From the NCBI RefSeq assembly GCF_002834145.1, contig NZ_PHNT01000014.1:1-64000 (forward strand): 64,000 nucleotides of DNA. The letters are read 5' to 3'. Made by a program: the position numbers and the translations under genes. Under the pieces are notes generated by a model. The model made no database searches. It worked only from the letters and a program-made list of their open reading frames with translations, and was not told the DNA's origin. Of the stretch, positions 1 through 8,215 are shown in pieces; position 1 is the stretch's first letter, and the number at the start of each line of letters is the position of its first letter. This stretch comes from Roseovarius salinarum (GTDB lineage Bacteria > Pseudomonadota > Alphaproteobacteria > Rhodobacterales > Rhodobacteraceae).

Positions 1-236
1 GCCGCGCGGCCAGCGGGCGCGGCGGCCCGGGGTTCGGGCGCATCGCCGGCGGAGGCGGACCGGCGCGTGCCTTCGGGCCGCGGCGCCTGTGCGCGGGCCC
101 TGAGCGTCTCGGCCGGCAGGAGCGCGGGATAGTCGGCGTCAGACGTGCTCGCGTCCGTCTCGAAGGCGGCCGGCGGGCTGCATGCCGCGGCCAGCGCGGA
201 TGTCAGAAGGAGCAGCAGAGAGGCCTTGGCGCGCAT
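1..236 (-). CDS. Lipoprotein, N-terminal part (gene runs off the left edge)
   Basis: The reverse strand opens with an ATG at 236 and stays open to base 1, giving 78 residues of an incomplete protein. It starts MRAKASLLLLLTSALAAAC, a typical lipoprotein signal peptide with lipobox LAAC and the lipidated Cys at about residue 19. The rest is rich in Ala, Pro and acidic residues with no recognisable domain. It is divergent from the TetR gene, with the 20-bp palindrome at 319-338 between them, so it may be a target of that regulator. Function unknown. The signal peptide is clear; the true C-terminus lies outside the window. Confidence 0.7.
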   Translation of the reverse strand, partial: MRAKASLLLLLTSALAAACSPPAAFETDASTSDADYPALLPAETLRARAQAPRPEGTRRSASAGDAPEPRAAAPAGRA

Positions 237-318
237 GCCGGCATTGTCCTCGGTGTCGAAAACGGAAACTCGCGGGCAGATTGCCACCGTTGTTGCCCCC
301 GGTGCAAGCGGGGCTTTG

Positions 319-338
319 ATCTGAACGCGCGTTCAGAT
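319..338. promoter_or_regulatory. TetR-type operator, 20-bp perfect palindrome
   Basis: ATCTGAACGCGCGTTCAGAT is a perfect inverted repeat lying 11 bp before the TetR start codon and about 83 bp before the divergent lipoprotein start. TGAAC...GTTCA arms in a divergent promoter are typical of TetR/AcrR autoregulatory operators. That the neighbouring regulator binds it is inferred. Confidence 0.7.
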
Positions 339-349
339 AAACGGATCCC

Positions 350-937
350 ATGGCACGGACGCAGGGCTCCCACGCCGGGATCACCGGCCCCAGGGTGCGC
401 GAGGCCGCCCTGCGGCTGTTCGCGCGGCACGGCTATGCCGCGGTCCCGATGCGGCAGATCGCGGCAGAGGTCGGCGTGCAGGCAGGGGCCCTGTACAACT
501 ACACCCCCGACAAGCAGAGCCTGCTGTTCGAGCTGATGAAGGAACACCTCGAGACGCTCCTGGCGGCCCGCCGGGCCGAACCCGTGCCGGCTGACGCGCT
601 TGCGGCCCTCGAACAGTTCACCCGCTTCCATATCCGTTTTCACGCCCGGCGCCCGGACGCCGTTTTCGTCGCCTACATGGAACTGCGCAACCTCGAGGCG
701 GACAACTTCGCCGTGATCGAGCGGCTGCGGCGGGCCTACGAGGACGATCTGGAGGCGATCCTGGACACGGGTGTGCAGCAGGGCGTGTTCGCCGTCGCCG
801 AACCGAAGATCGCCGCAATGGCACTGATCGCGATGTTGACGGGCGTGAACACCTGGTTCCGCGAGGGCGGCCGACTTAGCCTGGCGCAGGTCGAGGACAT
901 CTACTGGGACATGGTGCGCCGGGCCGTGGCCGCCTGA
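350..937 (+). CDS. TetR/AcrR family transcriptional regulator
   Basis: 195 aa, the usual TetR length. The N-terminal HTH is clear at about residues 15-60: ALRLFARHGYAAVPMRQIAA, then VGVQAGALYNYTPDKQSLLF, the recognition helix and the signature following it. The C-terminal ligand-binding part (about residues 80-190) is helical and not assignable to a ligand. The ATG lies just downstream of the 20-bp operator at 319-338, so autorepression is likely. The gene is divergent from the lipoprotein at the left edge and convergent with pirin. A strong 13-bp hairpin follows the stop codon. Confidence 0.88.
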   Translation: MARTQGSHAGITGPRVREAALRLFARHGYAAVPMRQIAAEVGVQAGALYNYTPDKQSLLFELMKEHLETLLAARRAEPVPADALAALEQFTRFHIRFHARRPDAVFVAYMELRNLEADNFAVIERLRRAYEDDLEAILDTGVQQGVFAVAEPKIAAMALIAMLTGVNTWFREGGRLSLAQVEDIYWDMVRRAVAA

Positions 938-941
938 ACGC

Positions 942-975
942 GGGGCGCCGCCCGTCACGCGCCGGGCGGCGCCCC
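942..975. terminator. Bidirectional hairpin between convergent tetR and pirin genes
   Basis: GGGGCGCCGCCCG at 942-954 pairs perfectly with CGGGCGGCGCCCC at 963-975 around an 8-nt loop, immediately after the TetR stop codon and 36 bp before the pirin stop codon. There is no real T-tract on either side, so it is a probable but not canonical terminator. Confidence 0.55.
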
Positions 976-1011
976 GGGCTTTGCGGGCAAAAGGCCGGTC
1001 GGGGCGGCCCG

Positions 1012-1923
1012 TCAGCCGGACTCGCGGATGAAGGTGCCGTTGTTCAGGTCGCGCATCGCCTGACGGATCTCCTCTTGCGTGTTCATCACGATGGGGCCGT
1101 GCCAGGCCACCGGTTCGCGGATCGGTGCGCCGGCGACCAGAAGGAAGCGGACGCCGCGCTCGCCGGCCCGGACTGTCACCTCGTCGCCCGCGCCGAAGCG
1201 CACCAGCGTCCTGTCGCCCGACAGGTCGCGCAGGTGCATTTCGTGGCCGGCCACCTGTTTTTCCAGCAGCACGCCGGACGGGGCGGCGGCGTCGGCAAAA
1301 CGTCCGTCGCCCTCGAACACGTAGGCGAAGGCCCGGCGGCGGGTGTCCACCGGCAGCCGCTTGTGCACGCCCGGCGGCACGGAGACGTCAAGGTAGAGCG
1401 GGTCGGCGGCGATCCCGTCCACCGGGCCGCGTCGGCCCCAGAAGCTGCCGGTGATGACGCGCACGGCGGTGCCGTCGTCGTCGATCACCACCGGGATCTC
1501 GGTGGCCGGCACGTCCTGGTAGCGCGGCGCGGTCATCTTCAGCGACGACGGCAGGTTCGCCCAGAGCTGGAAGCCGTGCATCTGCCCGGCGGTGTTGCCC
1601 TGCGGCATCTCCTGGTGGAGGATGCCCGACCCGGCGGTCATCCACTGCACGTCGCCCGCGCCCAGCGTGCCGCTGTTGCCCAGCGAGTCGCCGTGCGCCA
1701 CCGAACCGGACAGCACGTAGGTGATTGTCTCGATGCCGCGATGCGGATGCCAGGGAAACCCCCGCCGGAACCTTTCGGGGTCGTCGTTGCGGAAATCGTC
1801 GAACAGCAGGAACGGATCGGCGGCCTCCGGGTCGTCGAAACCGAAGGCGCGGTGCAGGTGAACGCCAGCGCCCTCGAGCGTGGGCTGGGCCTGGCGGGTG
1901 TCGGTGACGGGTCTGATGGACAT
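1012..1923 (-). CDS. Pirin family protein
   Basis: 303 aa, bicupin pirin (quercetin dioxygenase-like or redox-sensing cofactor). The N-terminal cupin carries the iron ligand pattern: WHPHRGIETITYVLSG supplies two His at about residues 58-60, and ILHQE supplies His and Glu at about 101-103. The C-terminal cupin follows (about 175-285). The start MSIRPVTDTRQAQPT is 169 bp from the divergent dehydrogenase, across an AT-richer spacer that probably holds both promoters. A near-perfect 12-bp palindrome (1971-1982, AATAC..GTATT) sits there. Substrate unknown; some bacterial pirins degrade quercetin, others only bind partners. Confidence 0.9.
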   Translation of the reverse strand: MSIRPVTDTRQAQPTLEGAGVHLHRAFGFDDPEAADPFLLFDDFRNDDPERFRRGFPWHPHRGIETITYVLSGSVAHGDSLGNSGTLGAGDVQWMTAGSGILHQEMPQGNTAGQMHGFQLWANLPSSLKMTAPRYQDVPATEIPVVIDDDGTAVRVITGSFWGRRGPVDGIAADPLYLDVSVPPGVHKRLPVDTRRRAFAYVFEGDGRFADAAAPSGVLLEKQVAGHEMHLRDLSGDRTLVRFGAGDEVTVRAGERGVRFLLVAGAPIREPVAWHGPIVMNTQEEIRQAMRDLNNGTFIRESG

Positions 1924-2091
1924 GGGCGAGCCTCCTTGGTTGGAAAATAGGATAATGGCAAGTGTGCGCCAATACGGGTATTTGTGGTGATGCAAACTGA
2001 AATTGTGCAAAAATGCCCATACCGAGCGTCGCGGAGGGGATCGACATGCCGCACAAAGCCCGCAAGGTTGGCCGAAACAGGGAGGAACGTC

Positions 2092-3036
2092 ATGAAAATC
2101 GGGTTCATCGGGCTGGGAAATGTCGGCGGCAAGCTGGCCGGCAGCCTTTTGCGCAACGGCATGGATCTTGTGGTGCATGACCTCGACGAGGGGCGCGTGG
2201 CCGCCTTCACGGCGCATGGTGCCGCGGCGGGGGGCGACCCGGCGCAGATGATGCGTGCTTGCGACGCGGTCATCACCTGCCTGCCCAGCCCCGAGGCGAG
2301 CGCGGCGGCGCTGGCCGCGATGCTGCCCGAGGTGGGGCCGGGCAAGATCTGGATGGAGATGTCCACCACCGATGCCGAGGAAGTGAAACGGCTGGGCCAA
2401 CAGGTGATCGCGGCCGGCGGCGCGTCGGTGGACTGCCCGGTGTCCGGCGGCTGCCACCGGGCGGACACCGGCAACATCAGCATCTTCGCCGGCTGCGACC
2501 GTGCCACATTCGAGCGCGTGCTGCCGCTGCTGACGGTCATGGGCCGGCGGGTGCTGCACACCGGCGCACTGGGCAGTGCGAGCGTGCTCAAGGTGCTGAC
2601 GAACTACCTGGCCACGGCGAATCTGGTTGCCTGCGCGGAGGCGCTTACGGTGGCCAAGGGCGCGGGCATGGACCTGGCCACCGCCTTCGAGGCGATCCGG
2701 ATCTCGTCCGGCAATTCCTTCGTGCACGAAACCGAAAGCCAGGTGATCCTGAACGGCAGCCGCGACATCTCTTTCACGATGGATCTGGTGGCCAAGGACA
2801 TCGGGCTGTTCCAGCGGACCGCGGAGGGGGCCGGCGTGCCGCTGGAACTCAACCCGCTTCTGATCGGTATCCTCGAGGACGGCATCGCCCGCTACGGGCC
2901 GCGCGAATTCTCGCCCAACATCATCCGGCGGCTCGAGGAGGCGACGGGCCTTGACGTTACCGCGCCAGGCTTTCCCGCCGAGATGACCGACGACGAGCCC
3001 GAGGCACCGGGCGGCGAGGTTCACCCGCGTACGTGA
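2092..3036 (+). CDS. NAD(P)-dependent oxidoreductase of the 3-hydroxyisobutyrate dehydrogenase family
   Basis: 314 aa. The ATG at 2092 follows the ribosome site GGAGGAAC and begins MKIGFIGLGNVGGKLAGSLL, the Rossmann GxGxxG motif of beta-hydroxyacid dehydrogenases. The substrate segment VDCPVSGGCHRADTGNISIFAG (around 120-140) and the region near ALGSASVLKVLTNYLATANL, containing the catalytic Lys (K in VLKVLTN), fit the family. Members oxidise 3-hydroxyisobutyrate, tartronate semialdehyde or related beta-hydroxyacids; the substrate here cannot be told. Divergent from pirin; a small membrane protein follows 59 bp downstream. Confidence 0.88.
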   Translation: MKIGFIGLGNVGGKLAGSLLRNGMDLVVHDLDEGRVAAFTAHGAAAGGDPAQMMRACDAVITCLPSPEASAAALAAMLPEVGPGKIWMEMSTTDAEEVKRLGQQVIAAGGASVDCPVSGGCHRADTGNISIFAGCDRATFERVLPLLTVMGRRVLHTGALGSASVLKVLTNYLATANLVACAEALTVAKGAGMDLATAFEAIRISSGNSFVHETESQVILNGSRDISFTMDLVAKDIGLFQRTAEGAGVPLELNPLLIGILEDGIARYGPREFSPNIIRRLEEATGLDVTAPGFPAEMTDDEPEAPGGEVHPRT

Positions 3037-3095
3037 TCCGGCCTCGCATCCCGCTGCGGTTCGCGGTATGGCCGTCGCGTGAAGGGAGAACGCGC

Positions 3096-3566
3096 ATGTC
3101 CGACAAGGTTCTGGCCACCGTCCGCGCCTCCGCCCCGCGCCGTGCCTTCGGGCTGGGCACGCTGGCGGGGCTGGGGCTGTTGCTGCTTTACATGGCGCTG
3201 GCGATGCCCCCGGCGAACCCGGTCTGGCGGGTGGTCATGGTGGTTCTGGGCGTGGCGGCGCTGTGGCTGACACGGGCGATGGCGCGCGCCACCGCCGGGG
3301 CGGTCGAGCTCACCGAGACGGAGCTGCGCGACAGTGACGGCACGCGCATCGCCCTGATCGAGGAGATCGTCGGGCTTGACCGCGGCATCTTCGCCTTCAA
3401 GCCGTCGAACGGCTTCCTGCTGCGGCTTGCGCGGCGGGCGCCGCGGGCATGGCGTCCGGGGTTGTGGTGGCGGCTGGGCCGGCGCGTCGGCGTGGGCGGG
3501 GTCACGCCGGGCGCGCAGGCGAAGATGATGGCGGAAGTGATCGAGACGATGCTTGCCACCCGCTGA
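3096..3566 (+). CDS. Small membrane protein, unknown function
   Basis: 156 aa starting MSDKVLATVRASAPRRAFG after a GGGAGAA ribosome site. Two transmembrane segments are visible at about residues 18-37 (GTLAGLGLLLLYMALAM) and 44-62 (RVVMVVLGVAALWLTRAMA). A soluble C-terminal domain follows with a PH-like or DUF-like look (LTETELRDSDGTRIALIEEI...GIFAFKPSNGFLLRL). Cotranscription with the upstream dehydrogenase is plausible (59-bp gap). Function unknown. Confidence 0.75.
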   Translation: MSDKVLATVRASAPRRAFGLGTLAGLGLLLLYMALAMPPANPVWRVVMVVLGVAALWLTRAMARATAGAVELTETELRDSDGTRIALIEEIVGLDRGIFAFKPSNGFLLRLARRAPRAWRPGLWWRLGRRVGVGGVTPGAQAKMMAEVIETMLATR

Positions 3567-3590
3567 ACCGCGGCCGGCGCGTGGCGGCGG

Positions 3591-4151
3591 TCAGCCGTCC
3601 AGGACGATCTGGGGCACGAAGCGGGGGCTGGCGAAAACCCGGGTCTCGACATCGAGGATCTCGTCCCCGGGCATCTCGAACGGCGTGAAGTAGCGCGAGA
3701 CCGAGTCGACGAGAAGCACCTCCTCGCCGTCGGTGAGAATGGGCAGCCGGTCGCGCCGCGCCTCGGCGTCGGCGTCCGTCCAGGGCGTGAGATCGCCGGT
3801 GCCGCGAACGCGCGACCACTTGACGGTGTATTCATCGTTGTCCGCGTCGTATTTGATGACGGTGAAACGCAGCTGGTTGCGCTCGCCGTCGCCGGCGATC
3901 GCGTCGAAGACCGTCTTGGCGTTGGTAAGATAGCTCTCGTCTATGGTCTGCATCTCGCGCGTGATCATGTCGGCGGTGGTGTAGGTCGCCTTGTCGCGGA
4001 TGCTGTTGAAGCGATAGACGTCGAAGAACACGAACATCAGCACCATCACCCATGCCAGGAAGGGCATGGTGATCGCGGCCTCCATCGTGGCCGTGCCCCG
4101 GGTGTCGTCGCGGAACCGCCGCAGGAAGGTGCTGATACGCGTGCGCCACAT
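3591..4151 (-). CDS. TadE-like pseudopilin / pilus assembly protein
   Basis: 186 aa. The N-terminus carries a TadE-type segment at about residues 15-45: RDDTRGTATMEAAITMPFLA followed by a hydrophobic WVMVLMFVFFDVYRF helix, a class-III-like leader/anchor with a conserved Glu at +5. The rest is a periplasmic domain with no catalytic motif. It is the third gene of a reverse-strand trio with another TadE-like and a TadG-like vWA protein; only 1 nt separates it from the preceding stop codon, so the three are surely one operon. Substrate and membrane role are inferred from the Tad family. Confidence 0.8.
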   Translation of the reverse strand: MWRTRISTFLRRFRDDTRGTATMEAAITMPFLAWVMVLMFVFFDVYRFNSIRDKATYTTADMITREMQTIDESYLTNAKTVFDAIAGDGERNQLRFTVIKYDADNDEYTVKWSRVRGTGDLTPWTDADAEARRDRLPILTDGEEVLLVDSVSRYFTPFEMPGDEILDVETRVFASPRFVPQIVLDG

Positions 4152-4152
4152 G

Positions 4153-4686
4153 TCAGTTCGGCTCCTGCACGAAGGCTGTCATCGTCGTCAGCTGCATCTC
4201 GCCGTCGGTGCGTGCCGTCAGCGCCGACGAGAAGCGGGTCGTCGGAAACAGCGGGTCGTAGACCGCGCAGGCGCGCAGCAGCATCAACTGGTTCTGCTGT
4301 CCCGGCGTGAACTGGCGCACCGGGTCGGATTCCGCGGCACGGTCGACGCAGTCGAACGCCTGGTCGAACAGCGACAGGTTGCGCAGGCTGGTCGGTTTCA
4401 TCTCGAGCCGCACGACCTCGCTGCAGTTGGGGATGATGATGGCGTTTTCGCAGATGATGTCCTTGATCTCGTCGTGCTGTGGCGCGGTGCCGGTGCCCAG
4501 CCGCAATTCGCGCACGGCGACGTCCAGCCCGCGTTCCAGCATCGCGTGCCGCGCCGTGACGAAGCTGACCTCGAGCGCCGCGAAGATCATGATCATGTAG
4601 GCCGGCAGGATCAGGATGAACTCGACCGCGGCCGCGCCGGTTTCGGCGCGCCAGAAGCGGGTCAGGAATTTCTTCATCCGGGTCAT
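4153..4686 (-). CDS. TadE-like pseudopilin / pilus assembly protein
   Basis: 177 aa from the ATG at 4686 (a second ATG three codons later, MKKFLTRF, is possible). RAETGAAAVEFILILPAYMI at about residues 13-32 is a classic TadE motif with the Glu after the cleavage site and a long hydrophobic stretch (MIMIFAALEVSFV). Several Cys residues in the C-terminal half (IICENAIIIPNC, FDC, RAC) could form disulfides in the periplasm. Its start overlaps the TadG-like stop (TAATG), showing translational coupling. TadE proteins are minor pseudopilins of the Flp/Tad secretion system. Confidence 0.82.
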   Translation of the reverse strand: MTRMKKFLTRFWRAETGAAAVEFILILPAYMIMIFAALEVSFVTARHAMLERGLDVAVRELRLGTGTAPQHDEIKDIICENAIIIPNCSEVVRLEMKPTSLRNLSLFDQAFDCVDRAAESDPVRQFTPGQQNQLMLLRACAVYDPLFPTTRFSSALTARTDGEMQLTTMTAFVQEPN

Positions 4687-6446
4687 TACTGCGTGAGCCT
4701 CAGCTGCACGACGTTGCCGGCGATCGAGCCGAAGGCGTCGTTGATGTTGATGCCGTCGGCGCGGTAGTAATGCGCCCCGGTCGAGGCGCAATCCTTGAGC
4801 GTGCGCTCGGCCGTGCCGCCCTGGCTGATCTCGAAGCCGATGGTGTAGACGACGACGCCTTCGTTCTTGGTGGCGGCGCACACGTTCTTCATCCGCGTGT
4901 TCTTTTCCGACCCGTCGACCCGTTCGGACCCGACGTAATCGTTCCAGGGGCCCGAATTGCCGGTGATGTCGCGGTAATAGTCGGGTGACATCATCCCCCA
5001 GGCCTCTTCCCAATCCAGTTGTTCGGTGCCGATGTAGCCCGGCAGGATCTGGTCCAGGTCCTTGAACTCCTGCCCGGAGATCCATTCGTCCTGGTCAATG
5101 TTGTAGTAATCGCCGTCGTCCGGATCACGCAGGTAGTAGACCGACTCCACGTCGCCGGTCGCCTTGTAGAAGCACTTGAACCAACCGTACTTGCAGTACT
5201 GCTCGTAATAGGGGTCTGTATAATGGTATCCCTTGTTGTACTTCGTGAAGCCGTAATCGAACTGCTGTTCCTGGTAGGTCACGTTGTAGAGGTCCGAGTG
5301 CTTGCCGCGGTATTCCGGATCGCTCACGTCGAAGAAATACGAGGTGGTGTTCTGGCCGTCGCCCATCATCACCACGACCTTCAGCGTCTCGCTCTGGTCG
5401 TAGTCCGCCGGCACCGTCGTGAGCGACGCGTCCATTTCACCGGAGTCGATCAGGTTGCCGGTCACGCCCTTGGTCCGAAATGTCGGATCGAGAAGGGCGG
5501 CGCCCCATTTCATGCCCTGGCTTCCCGACGTGTTGCCGCGGGCCTGCAGCGCGTCGATGGCGGTGTGCAGCGCGGTCTCGTTGTTCGAGTAAGGCAGGAT
5601 GCGCATGTAATCGTCGGTGTAGCACGACCGCCATGTGCTGTTGAGGTTCTGCCAGCCGCCATAGACTGCGGTATAGATCATCTGGTCGACGGGGATGCCG
5701 TTGCTGGTCGCCGACGCGCCGCTGGACAGCGAAGCGTGATTGAAATCCTTGTCCTTGAAGCGCAGGCAGGTGGAGTAGGTGTGCTTTTCGTCCACGGCGA
5801 GCGCGTCGTACATCCCCTGCGAGGGCGTCACCGACCAGCTGAAGGGGATGATCGAGATCACCGTGTCGCCGGGCGTCGAGTTGTCGAGGATGGTGGTGAC
5901 GAAATCCTTCGCCGCACTTTTGAGGTTGTTTAGCTTGGAGTTGCTGCCCATCGAGCCCGAGACGTCCAGCACGAGCGAGATTTCCAGTTTCGGAATCCGT
6001 TTCTCGGCCGTGGATGCCGCCACGGCGGTCATTGACTTGACGCCGCTGAATTTCAGCAGGTGCGTGGGCATCGTCATGTCGGCGGTGGCCTCGACGCGGG
6101 TCGCGTTGAGGGTGGTGTAGACGTCCTCGTCCTTGATCGGGTTGAGGTAGTTGCTCAGCCCGCTCTTGTCGAAATAGTCCTCGACGATCGCCTTGGGTTC
6201 CAGCCCGCGGGTGCCGGCCCCCGCAAGCACGGCGCTGTCCAGCGTGTTCTGAAGGTCGGCCCGCCGCATCTCGAACCGCATGATGTCGATGCCGATCCCG
6301 CCGGCGATCAGGATCATCATGAAGACGAAGAGCGAAAACACCGTGACGGCCCCGGATTCGTCGTGCACGAAGGCGGCCGACGCGCGGTGTCGCCGCCGCC
6401 GGTCCGTGTGCCGGTCGTTGCGTGCCGAGATACGCTGGCGTGTCAT
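4686..6446 (-). CDS. TadG-like protein with von Willebrand factor A domain
   Basis: 586 aa. HDESGAVTVFSLFVFMMILI at about residues 27-46 is the TadG/TadE membrane segment. After it comes a short conserved TadG stretch (RADLQNTLDSAVLAGAG). The vWA domain begins about residue 150: LVLDVSGSMGSNSKL is the MIDAS DxSxS, and VVMMGDGQNTT around 350 supplies the later Asp. Between that strand and the final VCAATKNEGVVVYTIGFEI strand is an unusually Tyr/Asp/Trp-rich insert of roughly 140 residues. TadG proteins are outer-surface or periplasmic partners of Tad pili. No tadA/B/C or prepilin gene lies nearby. Confidence 0.82.
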   Translation of the reverse strand: MTRQRISARNDRHTDRRRRHRASAAFVHDESGAVTVFSLFVFMMILIAGGIGIDIMRFEMRRADLQNTLDSAVLAGAGTRGLEPKAIVEDYFDKSGLSNYLNPIKDEDVYTTLNATRVEATADMTMPTHLLKFSGVKSMTAVAASTAEKRIPKLEISLVLDVSGSMGSNSKLNNLKSAAKDFVTTILDNSTPGDTVISIIPFSWSVTPSQGMYDALAVDEKHTYSTCLRFKDKDFNHASLSSGASATSNGIPVDQMIYTAVYGGWQNLNSTWRSCYTDDYMRILPYSNNETALHTAIDALQARGNTSGSQGMKWGAALLDPTFRTKGVTGNLIDSGEMDASLTTVPADYDQSETLKVVVMMGDGQNTTSYFFDVSDPEYRGKHSDLYNVTYQEQQFDYGFTKYNKGYHYTDPYYEQYCKYGWFKCFYKATGDVESVYYLRDPDDGDYYNIDQDEWISGQEFKDLDQILPGYIGTEQLDWEEAWGMMSPDYYRDITGNSGPWNDYVGSERVDGSEKNTRMKNVCAATKNEGVVVYTIGFEISQGGTAERTLKDCASTGAHYYRADGININDAFGSIAGNVVQLRLTQ

Positions 6447-6779
6447 GTCGATGCCTTTCCTCGGGCGTGTTGTCCCGCGCCTCTGACGGTTTTTCCCGGT
6501 GACTCAGTTTAACGAAGCCCGTGGCGAAAAAATGGCGGTTTTCCGACGAAATACGGCCCATTTGCCGGGTCTTGCGAACAGACGTTTCGCTTTGGCGGGA
6601 TTGTTGCCCGCTGCGATCCGGTCGGGAGGGGCGGGAAGGCATCGCAGGCACACGCGCCTTGGCGGTCCAAGGAACGGGTGGACAAAAATGTCGCATGCCT
6701 TAACGATGGGCGCGATCCCGGTGACAGCACGGCCGCGGCCACAAGCGGCATCCCGGGGCACGGACCAGGGAGGATGATG
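6447..6779. other. Divergent intergenic region, TadG-like / amino-acid dehydrogenase
   Basis: 333 bp between two divergently transcribed genes, so it should hold at least two promoters. It is slightly AT-richer near 6485-6545. No gene, repeat or recognisable operator was found; a GAAAA-n8-TTTTC weak inverted repeat lies at 6526-6543. The ribosome site GGAGG at 6769-6773 serves the downstream dehydrogenase. Confidence 0.6.
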
Positions 6780-8210
6780 ATGTCCGCGAAGAATGAGCCG
6801 ACGTTCCGCGAGTCAGTGGACCTGATGTTCAACCGCGCTGTGGCGCTGATGGATCTGCCGCCGGGGCTGGAGGAGAAGATCCGCGTCTGCAACGCCACCT
6901 ACACGGTGCGTTTCGGCGTTCGGCTGCGCGGCCAGATCCATACCTTCGTGGGCTACCGCAGCGTCCATTCGGAGCACATGGAGCCGGTCAAGGGCGGCAT
7001 CCGCTATTCGCTGGCGGTGCACCAGGACGAGGTCGAGGCGCTGGCCGCGCTGATGACCTACAAGTGCGCGTTGGTCGAGGCGCCCTTCGGCGGGTCCAAG
7101 GGCGGGCTGTGCGTCGACCCGCGGGAATGGGACGAGCACGAGATGGAGCAGATCACCCGCCGCTTCGCCTACGAGCTGGCCAAGCGCGACCTGATCCATC
7201 CCTCCCAGAACGTGCCGGCGCCGGACATGGGCACGGGCGAGCGGGAAATGGCGTGGATCGCCGACCAGTACCGGCGCATGAACACCACCGACATCAACGG
7301 CCGCGCCTGCGTGACCGGCAAGCCGATCAACGCCGGCGGCATCGCCGGCCGGACCGAGGCGACGGGCCGCGGCGTGCAGTACGCCCTCCAGGAATTCTTC
7401 CGTCACTCCGAGGACATCACGGCCAGCGGCCTGACCGGCACGCTGGACGGCAAGCGGGTCGTCGTCCAGGGGCTGGGCAACGTGGGCTACCATGCCGCCA
7501 AGTTCCTTCAGGAAGAGGACGGCTGCCGGATCATCGGGATCATCGAGCGTGACGGCGCGCTTTACAACGAGGACGGCATCGACGTGGAGGCGGTGCGCGC
7601 CTGGATCACCAAGCACGGGGGCATCACCGGTTTCCCGGATGCCTCGCACTCCGCGGAGGGTGCCGCGGTGCTCGAGGCCGAGTGCGACATCCTGATCCCC
7701 GCCGCGCTGGAAGGCGTGATCAACATGGAGAACGCCAAGCGGATCAAGGCGCCGCTCATCATCGAGGCCGCCAACGGCCCCGTCACCGCCGGCGCCGACG
7801 AGATCCTCAGCCAGAAGGGCACGGTCATCATCCCCGACATGTACGCCAACGCCGGTGGCGTCACCGTGTCCTATTTCGAATGGGTCAAGAACCTCAGCCA
7901 CATCCGCTTCGGCCGCATGGGCCGCCGGCAGGAGGAGGCGCGCCACCAGCTTCTGGTCAACGAGCTGGAGCGGCTGGACAACCAGCTTGGCGATGCCTGG
8001 GTCATCACGCCGGACTTCAAGGAGAAATACCTGCGCGGCGCGGGCGAGCTTGAACTGGTGCGTTCGGGCCTCGACGACACCATGCGCATCGCCTACCAGG
8101 GCATGCGCGAGGTCTGGCACGGCCGCGAGGACGTGCGCGACCTGCGCACCGCGGCCTATCTGGTCGCCATCGACAAGGTCGCGTCGAGCTACCGCGCGCT
8201 GGGGCTCTGA
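6780..8210 (+). CDS. Glu/Leu/Phe/Val family dehydrogenase (glutamate dehydrogenase-like)
   Basis: 476 aa. The N-terminal dimerisation domain contains EPVKGGIRYSLAVHQDEVEAL and FGGSKGG, with the substrate Lys in VKGGIRY and the catalytic Lys in LMTYKCALVEAPFGGSKG. The Rossmann domain follows from about residue 215 (RVVVQGLGNVGYHAAKFLQ). Three consecutive ATGs (6774, 6777, 6780) precede SAKNEPTFRESV; the third is best spaced from GGAGG. Family enzymes interconvert glutamate (or branched-chain/aromatic amino acids) and 2-oxoacid plus ammonium with NAD(P). The length and motifs favour glutamate dehydrogenase, but substrate and cofactor are inferred. Confidence 0.9.
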   Translation: MSAKNEPTFRESVDLMFNRAVALMDLPPGLEEKIRVCNATYTVRFGVRLRGQIHTFVGYRSVHSEHMEPVKGGIRYSLAVHQDEVEALAALMTYKCALVEAPFGGSKGGLCVDPREWDEHEMEQITRRFAYELAKRDLIHPSQNVPAPDMGTGEREMAWIADQYRRMNTTDINGRACVTGKPINAGGIAGRTEATGRGVQYALQEFFRHSEDITASGLTGTLDGKRVVVQGLGNVGYHAAKFLQEEDGCRIIGIIERDGALYNEDGIDVEAVRAWITKHGGITGFPDASHSAEGAAVLEAECDILIPAALEGVINMENAKRIKAPLIIEAANGPVTAGADEILSQKGTVIIPDMYANAGGVTVSYFEWVKNLSHIRFGRMGRRQEEARHQLLVNELERLDNQLGDAWVITPDFKEKYLRGAGELELVRSGLDDTMRIAYQGMREVWHGREDVRDLRTAAYLVAIDKVASSYRALGL

Positions 8211-8215
8211 CCGTC

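Noticed and set aside
1012-3024. A 670-codon reverse frame joining pirin to antisense of the dehydrogenase
   Set aside because: Only its last 303 codons match pirin; the rest is the antisense of a Rossmann enzyme with its own start and ribosome site.
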